A DNA stretch of 40,736 nt from Chara braunii (GCA_003427395.1 BFEA01000210.1:120621-161356); one strand, 5' to 3'; counted from the stretch's first letter, positions 1 through 9,743 are shown. Notes: generated by a model not told the origin, from the sequence alone. Made by a program: numbers and translations.

Positions 1-76
<76 letters not shown>
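1..76. repeat. (CT)n microsatellite
   Basis: Uninterrupted CT dinucleotides run from the window edge to 76 and then degrade over about 20 bases. The tract lies just beyond the 3' end of the minus-strand Penelope-like element that ends near 124, so it reads as (GA)n downstream of that element. It may be the original target site of the insertion. The outer edge is cut by the window. Confidence 0.95.
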
Positions 77-81
<5 letters not shown>

Positions 82-123
82 TCTCTCTCACTCCCTTTGT
101 TCCCACTTCCTTCCTTGTCCCTT

Positions 124-2181
124 TCAATCCATTGTCACGAGTTCCGCGATCCATTTCCATGCATTCCCCTTATCCCTTGCAAAATTCCTGATTCCTCCCC
201 TGAAATAGTGGTCAGGGTAGTTGCGCCTCCGCAACTCCATCTTGACGAGAACAACTGCGTCAATAACCTGCATGCCACGAACAGAGTTCACATATATTCT
301 ATGTAGTGCGCTAACAATCACTGCCATTTTTGCTTTCTTGCATGTCCAGGATTCGAAGTCCTGGAAGGAACTGAACACTAATGCCTCTTTCCTTCTCAGT
401 TCACCTTCATTCTTGACATTCTGGCAGCAGCCCAGGAAAGGGTATGACTCCGAGACAGTCATACTACATCCCAGGAATTCTCACTTCCCATCCTCAATCT
501 CTGTGCGCTTCAGGGTCAGCGCGGGATCGTAGCTCCTCTCAAATCGCTTCAGGATTTGCTCGGCCTGTTCTCTGCTCTTCTGTCTCTTGGTGCTGAAGGC
601 TACAAAACATGATACGTCATCGACAAAACGGAGACCGGCCACGTATCTCCTCTGACTTCCCAGTGAAGAAAGGAAGTCCCACTCACTCTTGGCACACATC
701 AGACAGGCGAGTGGAGGGCTCGAAGGCTTACCCATCGGGATTCCAACGATCTGCCTGAGCACCACTGCACTCGCTACTGTATAGCAGTTCTCCAGATCGA
801 ACTGAACATACCTCATAAGACAATTGAAATCTACAAACCGATGCCTGTCCACAACATCACTCTTACTCATCCTAGCTCCCTTTCCCCTCACTTTGACATG
901 CACACCCGTCAAGCCTCTCTCCTTGTACCACCAGATACACCAATCGACTGCCCGTACGATAGTAGCATGCGGAAGCTTGCTAAACATGTCCTTAATATCG
1001 TACGAGGCAACCATGACCTGCGTGCTCTGGCACACGTTCTCCATCTTTTTATTGATCTTCATCAGTCTTCCTTTCATATCCGACACCGCCTTCAAGTTCA
1101 AGTGTTCGTTTCCAGGCAGCCCGAACAGCATCGCGTTCAAGCACCTAGCCATCATCTTGCATGCGTTTGTGCTTGGTTCACAGAAGGTTGGGCAGATGGG
1201 TCTGAACTTCTCCGTATCCTTGTGCTTCGGAAGTGCATAAGCTCGACCCAGTCTCCCATCCTTCTTCCATTTGCCCAACTTCTGGAAACCTGCCGACACA
1301 TACGCATCTTTCGATTCCTCCAACACCTCCACCTCCGATTTTTCGCATCCCTCGTACCCTTCATTACTGATAAACGCGGTCCGCATCCCCTTAGCGTACA
1401 GGCTTGGGCACAGCACCAGCGTCTCCCCAGGGTTGCGATCTAAAGGGCATAGGACAAGACCGGTCAGCTCCTGTTTTAGTCTCAAGATCTGCTTCCTCCC
1501 AGTGTCATCCACTGATCTCGATCCCTCGATACAGGCAGCCACCTCCTCCTCACGCACCCCCACCGCTCCAAGCTGTTCGCCAAGCCAATCCACTCCGTTC
1601 AAAGCTGTCGCTATTTCATTCTTCAGTCTCTCGCTGACGTTCCGTTTGTCTTCCCCAGGTACGTTCTTCGCGTTCTTGGCCAGTGCGGGGCACCGACTCC
1701 ACTGACTAAGCCGAAAATGTACGTGCCCTTCCACCTTCGGGAAGGGTTTACCGGCGCAAGTGCACCTGGTGACGCCATCTGCCGCATAGCGGCGATGATT
1801 ATGAATCATCTCGCCGACGTTTGGACACCTGGTCCAAACAACTCGGCTGCGTCTACGTACCATCTCCTTCATAGATCCATCGAGCTGGAGGTCCCCCACT
1901 TTCCTTCTCACTAATCTCATTACTTCCCCTTTCTTGATTCTTTCGTCGAACTCGATCTTCACAATCAGCCTTCTTCTTACGTTCAATCCGAACTTCTTCT
2001 TAATTGCATCCGAAATCATGCGCCCTCGTTCTATCCTTCTTAGTTGAAAACAATTTTGCTGCGCCGTAGTATCGTACCAGCTCCCCCAGCCGCTTCCTGG
2101 TCAATCCGAATTTTTTACGTTTGTTTTGAGCATTCCAATGATCTCCTCCTTCAGCCTCAGACTTGCCGGGGTTGCTTCCAT
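124..2181 (-). pseudogene. PLE reverse transcriptase
   Basis: The main open segment is 2019-481 (512 residues). It has a Cys/His cluster near residues 65-101 and then RT motifs: RPI at 273, the first catalytic Asp in a YDIKDMF block at 341, GIPMG at 426-430, and the FVDD box with the paired catalytic aspartates at 467-468. PLE RTs, which are related to telomerase, carry this RPI / PMG / F.DD pattern. After TGA 481 the same frame continues to 124 with an FLG motif and a KN motif typical of the thumb, so the stop cuts the domain. Upstream, an ATG at 2181 follows TGA 2188 directly. The stretch 2101-2025 reads better in another frame, which implies two compensating indels. Its role would be target-primed reverse transcription. 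It is not functional as it stands. Confidence 0.78.
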
Positions 2182-2187
2182 GATACC

Positions 2188-4257
2188 TCAAAGCACGATC
2201 TTCCCTCTTTGCTCAAACAGTTTCTTACATTTACTTAGCCGCCGAGTTCTGCGTCCTACTTCAACCCTCGTTTCCCCAAAGAGCCGCTTGACTAACTTCC
2301 ATCCATCGGCCCAGACTTTCCCGCCTTCTGTTCTTATCGCGATCGCCTTCTTTCCATCCTTAGCCAAATCTCTAAAGAAAGAGACGACTCTAATGGTTCC
2401 TTCGCTGTCATCATCTCGTCCAATCTTCAGAAATCTTCCAGTAAATTCCACGTCGGCACCCTTCGTTATCTCTCCCTTCTTTCGTGTGTTCCTCTCCTTC
2501 TTTCCTCGTCGTTTTCTTCTTCGCGTATTCTTCTTCTTCCCTTTCGTGTTCAGCGTTGGCGACCAAGTTCGAATCAGTGAGGACTCAGCTGCTTCAAGCT
2601 CCTCCCGTGTCTGGCTGAAATAGATTGGTATCGCCACGTACTTCTGCCATCCAATCTTTCCCAGCCAGTTATATAGGTTTCGTCTTCGCTTTTATCCGCC
2701 GGCTAAGCAGCACCCCACATGTTCCCTCCATCGAGCCCACAACTCCCTCTCCGTGATCCCTATATACACTTGCCTACACCAGGGGGATACTAGCGCGTAT
2801 ACACATCTACTCGGTGTCCGCAATTCCAAATTTCCTTCTTCATTCCCGTCAGCCCAATACGGAACAAATTTCTTTAACCAGTCTAACTCTCCCCGTAGCG
2901 TTAAGGCAATCGTTAAAATCCGTAGGCGATAATCCAGATGCTTGTTACGACTCCCACGTGCTCTCCTACCCTTCGCTACCTCTGCGGCCTCTCGCCACAG
3001 TTCGCCAATGTCTCCCCTTCACACATCCTCTTCGTCTGACTCATCTGCCAATGAGTCGTCCGTCGCGACATCTTCCTGTATCTTCAGCGTCGAATTCCTC
3101 TTGCCCAGTCGCTCTGATGCCCTCGGGTTCACCGGCAAAGGAACGTTCACCGGATCATAAACTTTGATGACTCTTCTCCCTACTAAACGTTTAATCGCTA
3201 GTTCACGGTTCCCGTAGCCAATCTTCTCCAGCTTGCATTGCTCCTTCAATTCATCTATCGTGAGTACCTCAAAAAGGTCCCTAACCTCAGTCTCGTACTT
3301 CTCTCTTGCACCCGGTCCCACCCCTGCTGTGATATGCTTGAGGGAAATCCCAAGCTTACCCGTTGGTTCCAGAGAGGCGAGGATATTCTTCTTCACTGAC
3401 GATGGGCCAGCCCCTTTTCCTGGATCGGCTCCTTGAATCTCCTCGATCCTCGTTTTAGCTTCCTTCGACAGGCTAGTCCGCTGCCCTTTAGTTGGAGTCA
3501 CCATTGGGGGGCTGTTTCCCACGGGTGATTCAACTACCGGGCGTTTCCTTTTCTCCAAGCCGAGCTTCAAGGCTGCCGCCCTTCTTCTTAACTCTACTAA
3601 CTCCGCGTCATCTTCTTCTTCTTCTCCTGTTGGCTCCAGGCTAGCAATCGTTCGTAACAACCGTTCTTTCTCCTCTTCTTTTGTCTCTCCGTACTCATTA
3701 CGCCTAATCGTGCTTTTTCCCGCTCTAATATTCTTCCGTTCTCCCTCATCGTCTTGACTATCTCGGAATTCGCCGCGGATCCTCCTTAGCAATCGCTCAT
3801 CACGATCCTCTTCGTATTGCCTCCTTTCGAGTATCCTCTGTTGTCGCCGTCGTTCTCGTTCGGTTCTCGCTTCCTTCTCCCTCCTCAGCTCTGCTTCCCT
3901 TGCCTCCCTCTCTAGCCTCTCCCTTCGTTCGCGAGTCATTTCCACGAAATATTCGCGCATCATTGCGTCGGTCTCCTTGCTCTGCGTTCTAGTAATTCCG
4001 CTGTCTGCGGAGTGACTCCGCCTTTCTGTGCCTATCGCCATGGTTCTCCCATTTCTCGATTGGCCCGGGGGTGGGGGCGGGACAAAGGGAACACCTCGCG
4101 CCTTGGCCTGCCAATACTCCGCACACATGCTTGCAAAGTGGTCGGGTTCCCCACACTTATAACAGGATTTTCCTGTTAGTGGGTTCGTGCCGCGCTGCGG
4201 TCTTCCACTTGACCCGCTGCTTCCTCCAGTCCCTCCTGCCGCACCTTTGCTCGCCAT
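2188..4257 (-). pseudogene. PLE N-terminal half: CCHC knuckle, SAP-like and GIY-YIG endonuclease
   Basis: The ATG at 4257-4255 opens a frame that starts with a Gly/Ser-rich leader and a perfect C-x2-C-x4-H-x4-C knuckle (about residues 32-45 from this Met). A long Arg/Glu-rich coiled coil follows, then a SAP-like helix-turn-helix near the end of the first open segment (about 3265-3170). The frame stops at TGA 3019-3021, but the same frame stays open beyond it. At 2802-2758 it reads VY-x10-YIG, the GIY-YIG core, followed by the R..W..H region, a TAA at 2692, and then the segment with the expected Glu and a WSP.LN motif at about 2600-2560. The knuckle and SAP would bind RNA or DNA, and GIY-YIG would nick the target. 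I see in-frame nonsense changes, so the ancestor probably had one longer ORF. It could also have been two ORFs. Confidence 0.72.
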
Positions 4258-5379
4258 CTTCTCGTATCGATACCTTTCTGTCAAAAACCTCTTTCTTCTT
4301 CCTTCCTCAATCTGTCCTTCTTCCTTCCTTCCTTCCTTAGAGCTCCGCCACCCTCTCTAGGTACGACTTCCCCGCAGGTTATGGATTTTTGTTGCTGATA
4401 AGCAAATAGAACAACATCACACATGTACGCAAAAGCACACTTGGTAGAAAACTGTCAAGACCGTATTCACACTCGAAGTACAACACGATCCACCATATCG
4501 TTCCGCAACACCCAGGAACCACCATTCACGCCGACTCTCATATCGCGCTTCCTCTATGATAGCGGGAAAACGAGGAGGGTGAAACTCGGCGTTTGCCAGG
4601 TTAATATGCCAACGGGTTTTCGTCACTTTCCACGTCTCGTGCCCGTAACCGGCAGTCTATTCCAGTCCCGGTTCCAATCCTTGCTAACTCCGAAAAAAGA
4701 AACAGAAACCAAAAGGCAAAAAAAGTCAAAACCAAAACAAAAACAAAACAAATCGGAACAATTACAACGTTCCTTCCCTGACTATCAGTAGTGTCAGATA
4801 TCGGGGGTCCTACATCGGTTCAGACCTATGCCCAGGTAAACTTGGAACAAAGTCTGGTCCTACTATGTCCGTCGGTTGACCCAATCCGAAAAATACACCT
4901 GGAAGCGAAAGTACTCGATGTCCCACAGTCCCAGTGGGTATGTAGGGAATCGATATATCCGTCATCAGTAAACTAATTACAACGTGCAGGGTAAAGTGAA
5001 GCCACGGTCCGTTAGTCCTTATTGTTCAGTCTTTTTTTGATGGCCGAGAGAGTGGCCATGTGATGGTTGAGTTGCCTTCTGGCCGATAAGGGAGGGGTGA
5101 AGGTTTGGGGGAGACAGACACATCATGATGAGAGGTTGGTTTATATGCTTCGATCCATAGTTTTGTGGGATGCTTGTTGCTCGTCGTGGCTTGAATGACC
5201 TCCGTCTTTTCACTTTGATCTCGTTTTTAAGGAGGTAGCTTCAAGATAGTAACTCGATTTCGATTTTCAGATGATTGTAAATTCGAGTTTTGATTCTAAT
5301 CTTTGGGTTTCGAATCTAATTTTTGAATCTTTTGGATTTCTCTATTTTGGATTTAGCTTTAGGCTTTTAATTCGAATTT
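4258..5379. other. No recognised gene
   Basis: This stretch is the PLE 5' flank followed by non-coding DNA. A short TTCC-rich run lies near 4311-4337. A plus-strand open frame covers 4423-4791 (122 codons, Lys/Gln-rich end), but it matches no family I know and its composition after 4690 is A-rich. AT-rich DNA begins near 5220. Confidence 0.5.
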
Positions 5380-5705
5380 GATTCAAGACAGCGGGCTCAT
5401 GAATGATTTCAAAATTTTTCGAACAATTCTCGATTCGATCTTTTCATGTTGATGATCGTAAATCGGAGTTTCGTCTTTGATCTCGAATAATGTTTTCTAA
5501 CTTTTTAGATTCTCAATGAACTCATGAAGAATAATCCACGTACCTGATTCAAGACAGTGGGCTCATGAATGATCTCAAAATTTTCTGAATAATTCTCGAT
5601 TTGTTCTTTTCATATTGACCATCGTAAATCAGAGCTTCGTCTCTGATCTCGAATAATGATTTCTAACCTTTTAAATTTCCAATGGTCTCGTGAATTTGCT
5701 GTTTT
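5380..5705. repeat. Tandem duplication, 166-bp unit, two copies
   Basis: The unit starting GATTCAAGACAG at 5380 recurs at 5546 with about 85-90% similarity by eye, and both copies end in AT-rich DNA. No coding content is apparent. The neighbouring AT-rich tract (5220-5880) resembles the AT-rich tract at 27,000-27,350 in composition only. Confidence 0.8.
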
Positions 5706-6254
5706 TTTCTTGATGTTTCGACTCGCCTGAGAGTGAAATTCTTAATTTGTCGTGTTTTCCTATTTTAGTAAGCTCGGGTTTGTGTTATTCTACCGTATAT
5801 TAGTATGTGCTCTTATATCTTGAATTCGATATCTGATTCGATATTAGTTTATCTGTTTGGGGGATCTTAAAAAGTAGGTCATAACTGAGTCTCGGGCTGC
5901 GATACCGTAGGATTTAGGCTCATAGGTGCTGATTGAACTCGCTCCTTCAGGGTTGAGCCCCACCCTGCGAGGGTTATGCAAGGTGGGAGGTGTGATCCTT
6001 GCGAGGGTAGGGGTGGTTTGTGGGTTTGTTCTCTTTTGGGCCAGGCTGATTTGGGTTGGATCAGCTAAGGCGGTTCGGAGAGAGGACAAAGGGTTGATGC
6101 TGGTTTCAACAAGGTGAGAAGTTGCGAGATGTTTCACTTGGAGGGGGTGGGATATGAGGGAAGGGTGATCTTCGGGTCTGCGGGGGCATACTCTATGAGG
6201 TATTGTATGCTGTTGAGGGAGCAAGAGGGATGTAGGGGGCTGCTCTAACTGGGG

Positions 6255-6280
6255 CTGGAAGGTGAGGGGGCACCTTCCAG
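6255..6280. other. Perfect 10-bp hairpin
   Basis: CTGGAAGGTG at 6255-6264 pairs exactly with CACCTTCCAG at 6271-6280 around a six-base G-rich loop. No terminator-type T run follows. It lies at the start of a hairpin-rich non-coding stretch (6250-7650), and its function is unknown. Confidence 0.6.
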
Positions 6281-6572
6281 TGGAGGCAGTGAAAGGGCAG
6301 GATGTCGTTTTGTGTGTGTGGGGGGGTAAGCCGCTCGGTTTCTTTTGAGCCTTTACCTTCAGCGGAGACGAGAATAGGCGCAGGAATTTCCATGGGGAGA
6401 AAAGAATTTCCCTTCCGTCCTCTCCTCTTGTGAGATTAATATGCCTTATATGACTACTTGGTTTTCATAACCTTTTGATTTCTGAGTTGCTTGCCTACGT
6501 TTTATGAGCCAGGTGTTTCGAGGAGGTGTGTTGTTGCACTTACTAGGGTGAGGGTGTTCACCTGATTTCTAC

Positions 6573-6861
6573 CATTTCTCCTCTTGCGAACTATGGGTGG
6601 AGGAGGTCGGCTCGTCGTAAGAGGAGGAATGTATTGAGGAAGGTGTGTGGTTGTGGATGCTGTTCTCATCCCGCGAACTATGTGGTGGAGGAGGTCGGCT
6701 CGTCGAGGGATGAAAAAGAGTAGGGGGTTGAAAGGAAGTTGGTTCCGTTGATTGTCGCTGACTCGTAAAATTCACTCAAAATTTTTTTGGTGGACTACTT
6801 CTATTTTTCTTCTTCGGACTATGTGGTGGAGGAGGTCGGCTCGTCGAAGGAAGACGAATAG
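6573..6861 (+). repeat. Three hairpins with a shared loop and different stems
   Basis: A near-identical core, ACTATG(T)GGTGGAGGAGG followed by TCGGCTCGTCG, occurs at about 6590, 6677 and 6818. In each case it is flanked by arms that pair. Copy 1 has 6573-6589 with 6615-6631 (17 pairs, two of them wobble). Copy 2 has 6663-6676 with 6703-6716 (two mismatches). Copy 3 has 6801-6815 with 6846-6861 (one bulge, one mismatch). The three stems differ in sequence while the loops do not. That pattern suggests a selected RNA or single-stranded DNA structure and not simple duplication. No protein family is visible here. Confidence 0.65.
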
Positions 6862-6959
6862 TTGAAGTCTGTTTTTATTGGTTTCATAAAAAAAAGGGGG
6901 GCTGATTGGTGGTTTTAAGAATGTTTTTGGACTTTGGGGATTCCTAGCAACTCTTCTTA

Positions 6960-7200
6960 GGTGGCTTCGACGCTGTTATACTAAGTGACCTGCGGCTGTT
7001 CGACGCCAGAACGACGCTGGCCGGTGCCGGGGTGTTGCCCTGTGACCTTCTGATGCTGATGCAGGAGCGTGAGGCCTGGTAGAGAGATCTGGGGATGCTT
7101 TGGGGTGGGCATCCCACAGGACAACTAAGGGTTGCTGCTGGGACGACGCTGGTCAGAGTTGGGGTGAGTTGTGTTGCCCTGTAACCCAGCAAGATGTGGG
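6960..7200. repeat. Degenerate direct repeats, GACGCTGG / TTGCCCTGT units
   Basis: ACGACGCTGG followed about 20-25 bases later by TTGCCCTGT.ACC occurs near 7011-7046 and again near 7143-7186. A small perfect hairpin (GGGATGC / GCATCCC, near 7094-7115) lies between them. The two units are about 130 bp apart. No gene is recognised. Confidence 0.45.
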
Positions 7201-7354
7201 GGTGTGAGACCTGGAAGAGCTCGGCAGGGAGTAGGACAGTGTTGGAGTGCTTTGGAAGGGTTTGTCAGGGATTTCAAGGGTTTTTTAGCATTTGTAGGAC
7301 CTATGAGGCCTATTCCCATGTTTTTCGTACTGCTTAGACGTTTTCTCAAGAGAC

Positions 7355-7912
7355 CGAGGTGAGTTGGAGAAGGAGAAGGTGGGATATTACGCGTCCTACT
7401 AGTAAGGGAGCTAGCTGGTAGGACGGGAATAGGGTACAGCAGCAGCGGAGATGGTGGCTCGGTTGCAGCAAGTCTTGCCGGAGTGGGGTACAGGGGACAG
7501 ATTGAGGGTGTTTGAGTCTTTTAGGTGAGTGGGAGAAATAAATGGTGGGATATTAAGCGTCCTACTAGTATGGGGGCTAGCTGGTAGGAATCGTAGGATG
7601 GAAATAGGGTACAGCAGCAACAGAGATGGTGACTCTGTTGCAGTAAGTCTTGCCGGAGTGAGGTAAAAGAGGATTGATGGGGGACTCCTGAGTTGTTTTC
7701 TGAATTTTATCCAATTCTGAAGTTTGTCGTAGTAATTTCCTAAGTAGCTCAAAATTTTCTTAGCCTAAGCCGGGTAATGGCCCCAATATCTCAAATTTTC
7801 AAAATTCGATGTAAATCTCCATATGGGACGCTGGGCCCGGTTCCCAGCACGTGCTGCCCCCCCCGAAAAAATTGGAGCCTTTTTCCCATTCAAAAAAAAA
7901 AAAAAAAAAAAA
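7355..7912 (+). mobile_element. Non-autonomous retroelement, partial copy plus longer copy, SINE-like tail
   Basis: A body beginning GTCCTACTAGT and running through GTACAGCAGC and GTCTTGCCGGAGT occurs at about 7355-7500 and again at 7523-7912. A third copy is at 28,442-28,810. The longer copy continues through GCCGGGTAATGGCCCC into a 3' tail with hairpin GCTGGG (7830-7835) / CCCAGC (7843-7848), then TTGGAGCC and a 23-base A tract (about 7890-7912). It has no open frame of note. The tail resembles that of LINE-A, so mobilisation by LINE enzymes is likely. No clear tRNA-type A and B boxes are visible in this body, so the promoter class is unknown. Confidence 0.68.
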
Positions 7913-8039
7913 AGATACCCTGGTTCATGGACAAAAAACCACTGCACCAGGCCTGAAAAACGATAACAAACCAAAAAAGAGAATTCAAACCCCCAAACAG
8001 GGAGGGTAACCCTACTCTTGTAGCCATTAAGATATTACC

Positions 8040-9391
8040 AACCCTCTGGTCCTATGAACTCCTGCCAGACTGTTGTTTATTGTCCAAGTTTTGAGAAACC
8101 ACCAAAGAGTTCACCTTGGTGCCTTACCGCACTTTGCCTTCCTCCGCCAATCTGCCCAGATCATATGTCTCATAAGCCTTTTGATTGATCTCTTTATTTC
8201 CACGTCAGAGAAGGTTTTGCCCTCTGTCGGCCCAGATGACGGAGCAGATAGCAGCTCTCACCACTTGGGCCACATATGCCCATCCTCTCTTCCCTGTCTC
8301 TTCCTCCTTGACAAACTCCAGAAGTACCCATCTCTCATCCCACTCCATCTCCTGACCACCCATCTGTGTCCAGTGATTGGCCCACCATCTCCATACCCTC
8401 TTAGAGGCCGGGCAGTCCCTCCAGAGATGCATGGTGGCCTCGAAAGGCCAAGTACACCGGGTACATCCCAAGGCTACCACTGTTCCCCGTCCATTCAACC
8501 ATACTGCCGGCGGGGTAACTAATAACGACAACATCCGCAAGATGCTAGCCTTCTTCCTATCTGGTAGTTCCAAAAGGACACTCCACAACTTCTTAAAGTC
8601 CTCAGCTTTAGAACTCAGACCTTCTGACAACATTACCCCCCATCTGTTAATGGCTACCTCTACCGGGGACCTCGACTTGCCGTCCGCCAGCCTATAGGAC
8701 TCTCCTACCGTCATGTTCAACAGATCCCGTTTGTTCCCAGCCCACCTCCATGCACAAGGGTCAATACGAAGCAGTTTCAACGGAGTTTGTCCAATCCAGG
8801 TCGCAGACTCAATCTCTCCTTTCTCTATTGGCTTTTCTCTTACCCTGATCTGTTGGGGGTTCTCCCGTTGTCTGATCACGTCTTCTCCTATTCGCTGCAG
8901 GTCCCCAGTCCACCTGTCCACCTTCCACTTCTGAACCGCTCTAAACCCACTCTGCATCAGCCCCTGCAGTCTCCAGACCACCTCTTCACTCCAATGCTAG
9001 TTCTGGATGATACCAGGTTCCCATCGGGTCCCAGCCCTCTGGACCCAGGAGCTGGGACCATTGCTCCTGTATGCTCTTAAGTATTGCTCTCCAGTGTTCT
9101 TCAGTCCTTCTGAGGCCCTGGAGCTTAGTACGGATGTCTCCAGTTACCTAGCAGAGCCGGCCACAGACCAGCAATCTTAGATACACCCTTTCTTATCCAT
9201 GCCCTACCGAAGGCTGCTGGTTCTGTACCTGCCGAAAATTGGAAGCCCTGTTCATCCACAATCCAGGGGTTCTCGAAAAGACATTGTTGCAAGACCTCCT
9301 CAGTTGTCTGTGGGTGGGCCCTCTCTTCTGGAGGCAGTTCACCCAGACCCTTCTGACGGCTTCCCAGAACTCAGATGTAAGCCGCTTCTTC
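8040..9391 (-). pseudogene. LINE-B ORF2 C-terminal half (downstream of the LINE-A insert)
   Basis: This is the 3' part of an L1-type ORF2. The main open segment (8981-8205) contains a reverse-transcriptase zinc-binding (zf-RVT) pattern, with C..C near 8480-8470 and an H....C pair in HLWRDC near 8430, followed by a Trp-rich helix. After 8218 the frame shifts and a basic helical tail continues to about 8110. Upstream, at 9391-9190, the same protein continues with a LKKRLTSEFW block, and frames are broken around 9140-9000. The segment starts at the poly(A) end of LINE-A, and its N-terminal continuation lies at 20,845-20,608, beyond the nested insert. It is clearly an old, inactive copy. No poly(A) tail of its own is recognised below 8040. 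Confidence 0.78.
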
Positions 9392-9398
9392 AACATGG

Positions 9399-9403
<5 letters not shown>
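9392..9403. repeat. Target-site duplication of LINE-A, 3' side
   Basis: AACATGGAGCTT at 9392-9403 is repeated exactly at 20,596-20,607. The last two T's merge with the LINE-A A tail, which reads as T on this strand. Twelve-base duplications of this kind are typical of target-primed reverse transcription. Confidence 0.85.

Positions 9404-9433
<30 letters not shown>
9402..9433 (-). repeat. Poly(A) tail of LINE-A
   Basis: A run of 32 T's on the plus strand marks the 3' A tail. It abuts the target duplication on one side and the 3' UTR hairpins on the other, which fixes the element's orientation and 3' end. Confidence 0.9.
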
Positions 9434-9437
<4 letters not shown>

Positions 9438-9448
9438 AATCACACCGA

Positions 9449-9543
9449 TGGTAGTGGTGCTGATAAGAGCAGACACCACTACCACTCGGGGAAGGGCTCC
9501 ATCTATTGGTGGGGAGCATCACCTGCTGGAAACCGGGTCCAGC
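9449..9543 (-). other. Two-hairpin 3' UTR tail of LINE-A
   Basis: Hairpin 1 pairs 9525-9530 with 9538-9543 (GCTGGA / TCCAGC on the minus strand, loop CCCGGTT). It is followed by the conserved block GCTCCCCACCAATAGATGG and AGCC. Hairpin 2 pairs 9450-9459 exactly with 9474-9483, with one further pair outside, around a loop that reads CTGCTCTTATC on the minus strand. The A tail follows. Several other copies in the window keep the loop but have different, still pairing, stems. In other LINEs such 3' structures are recognised by the element's own RT, and I infer the same role here. Confidence 0.78.
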
Positions 9544-9743
9544 GTCCCTTATACATTGTAAAACCAGGAGAACAGACACCCAGGGCCCTGGGGCCAAGGC
9601 ACTAGCAAGACTCTGACGGTCAGGTGTGGAGTCGACGGGGCTGGGAGTCTGGGCAGGGAGCCTCTTCACCTCATGCTCGGCGCCAAATAAGAACTGCTAT
9701 GTAACTAGCTCCTCTGCCCCCCNCCTGTCGGCTGTGAATCAAA

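Larger units (their letters stand above)
124..4257 (-). mobile_element. Decayed Penelope-like retroelement (N-terminal GIY-YIG type)
   Basis: One minus-strand reading frame carries, in order, a CCHC knuckle, a charged coiled coil, a SAP-like motif, a GIY-YIG endonuclease and a reverse transcriptase with the PLE motif set. PLEs usually carry GIY-YIG after the RT. An N-terminal position is the permuted layout known from the Chlamys-type PLEs of the green lineage and protists, and I assign this copy to that group by inference. The frame is interrupted at 3019-3021 (TGA), 2692-2694 (TAA), 2188-2190 (TGA), 2101-2103 (TGA) and 481-483 (TGA), and two compensating frameshifts probably lie between 2101 and 2025. 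It is therefore a dead or dying copy. The 3' end abuts a (CT)n tract. The 5' end is not defined but lies upstream of 4257. No long terminal repeats are seen. Confidence 0.8.

Noticed and set aside
841-1443. Plus-strand frames overlapping the PLE (for example 841-1443)
   Set aside because: They are antisense shadows of the RT frame, with no motif of their own.
481-2019. Group II intron or retron reverse transcriptase
   Set aside because: The RPI / GIPMG / FVDD set with an upstream GIY-YIG fits Penelope-like elements. No intron RNA domains or msr-msd structure were seen.
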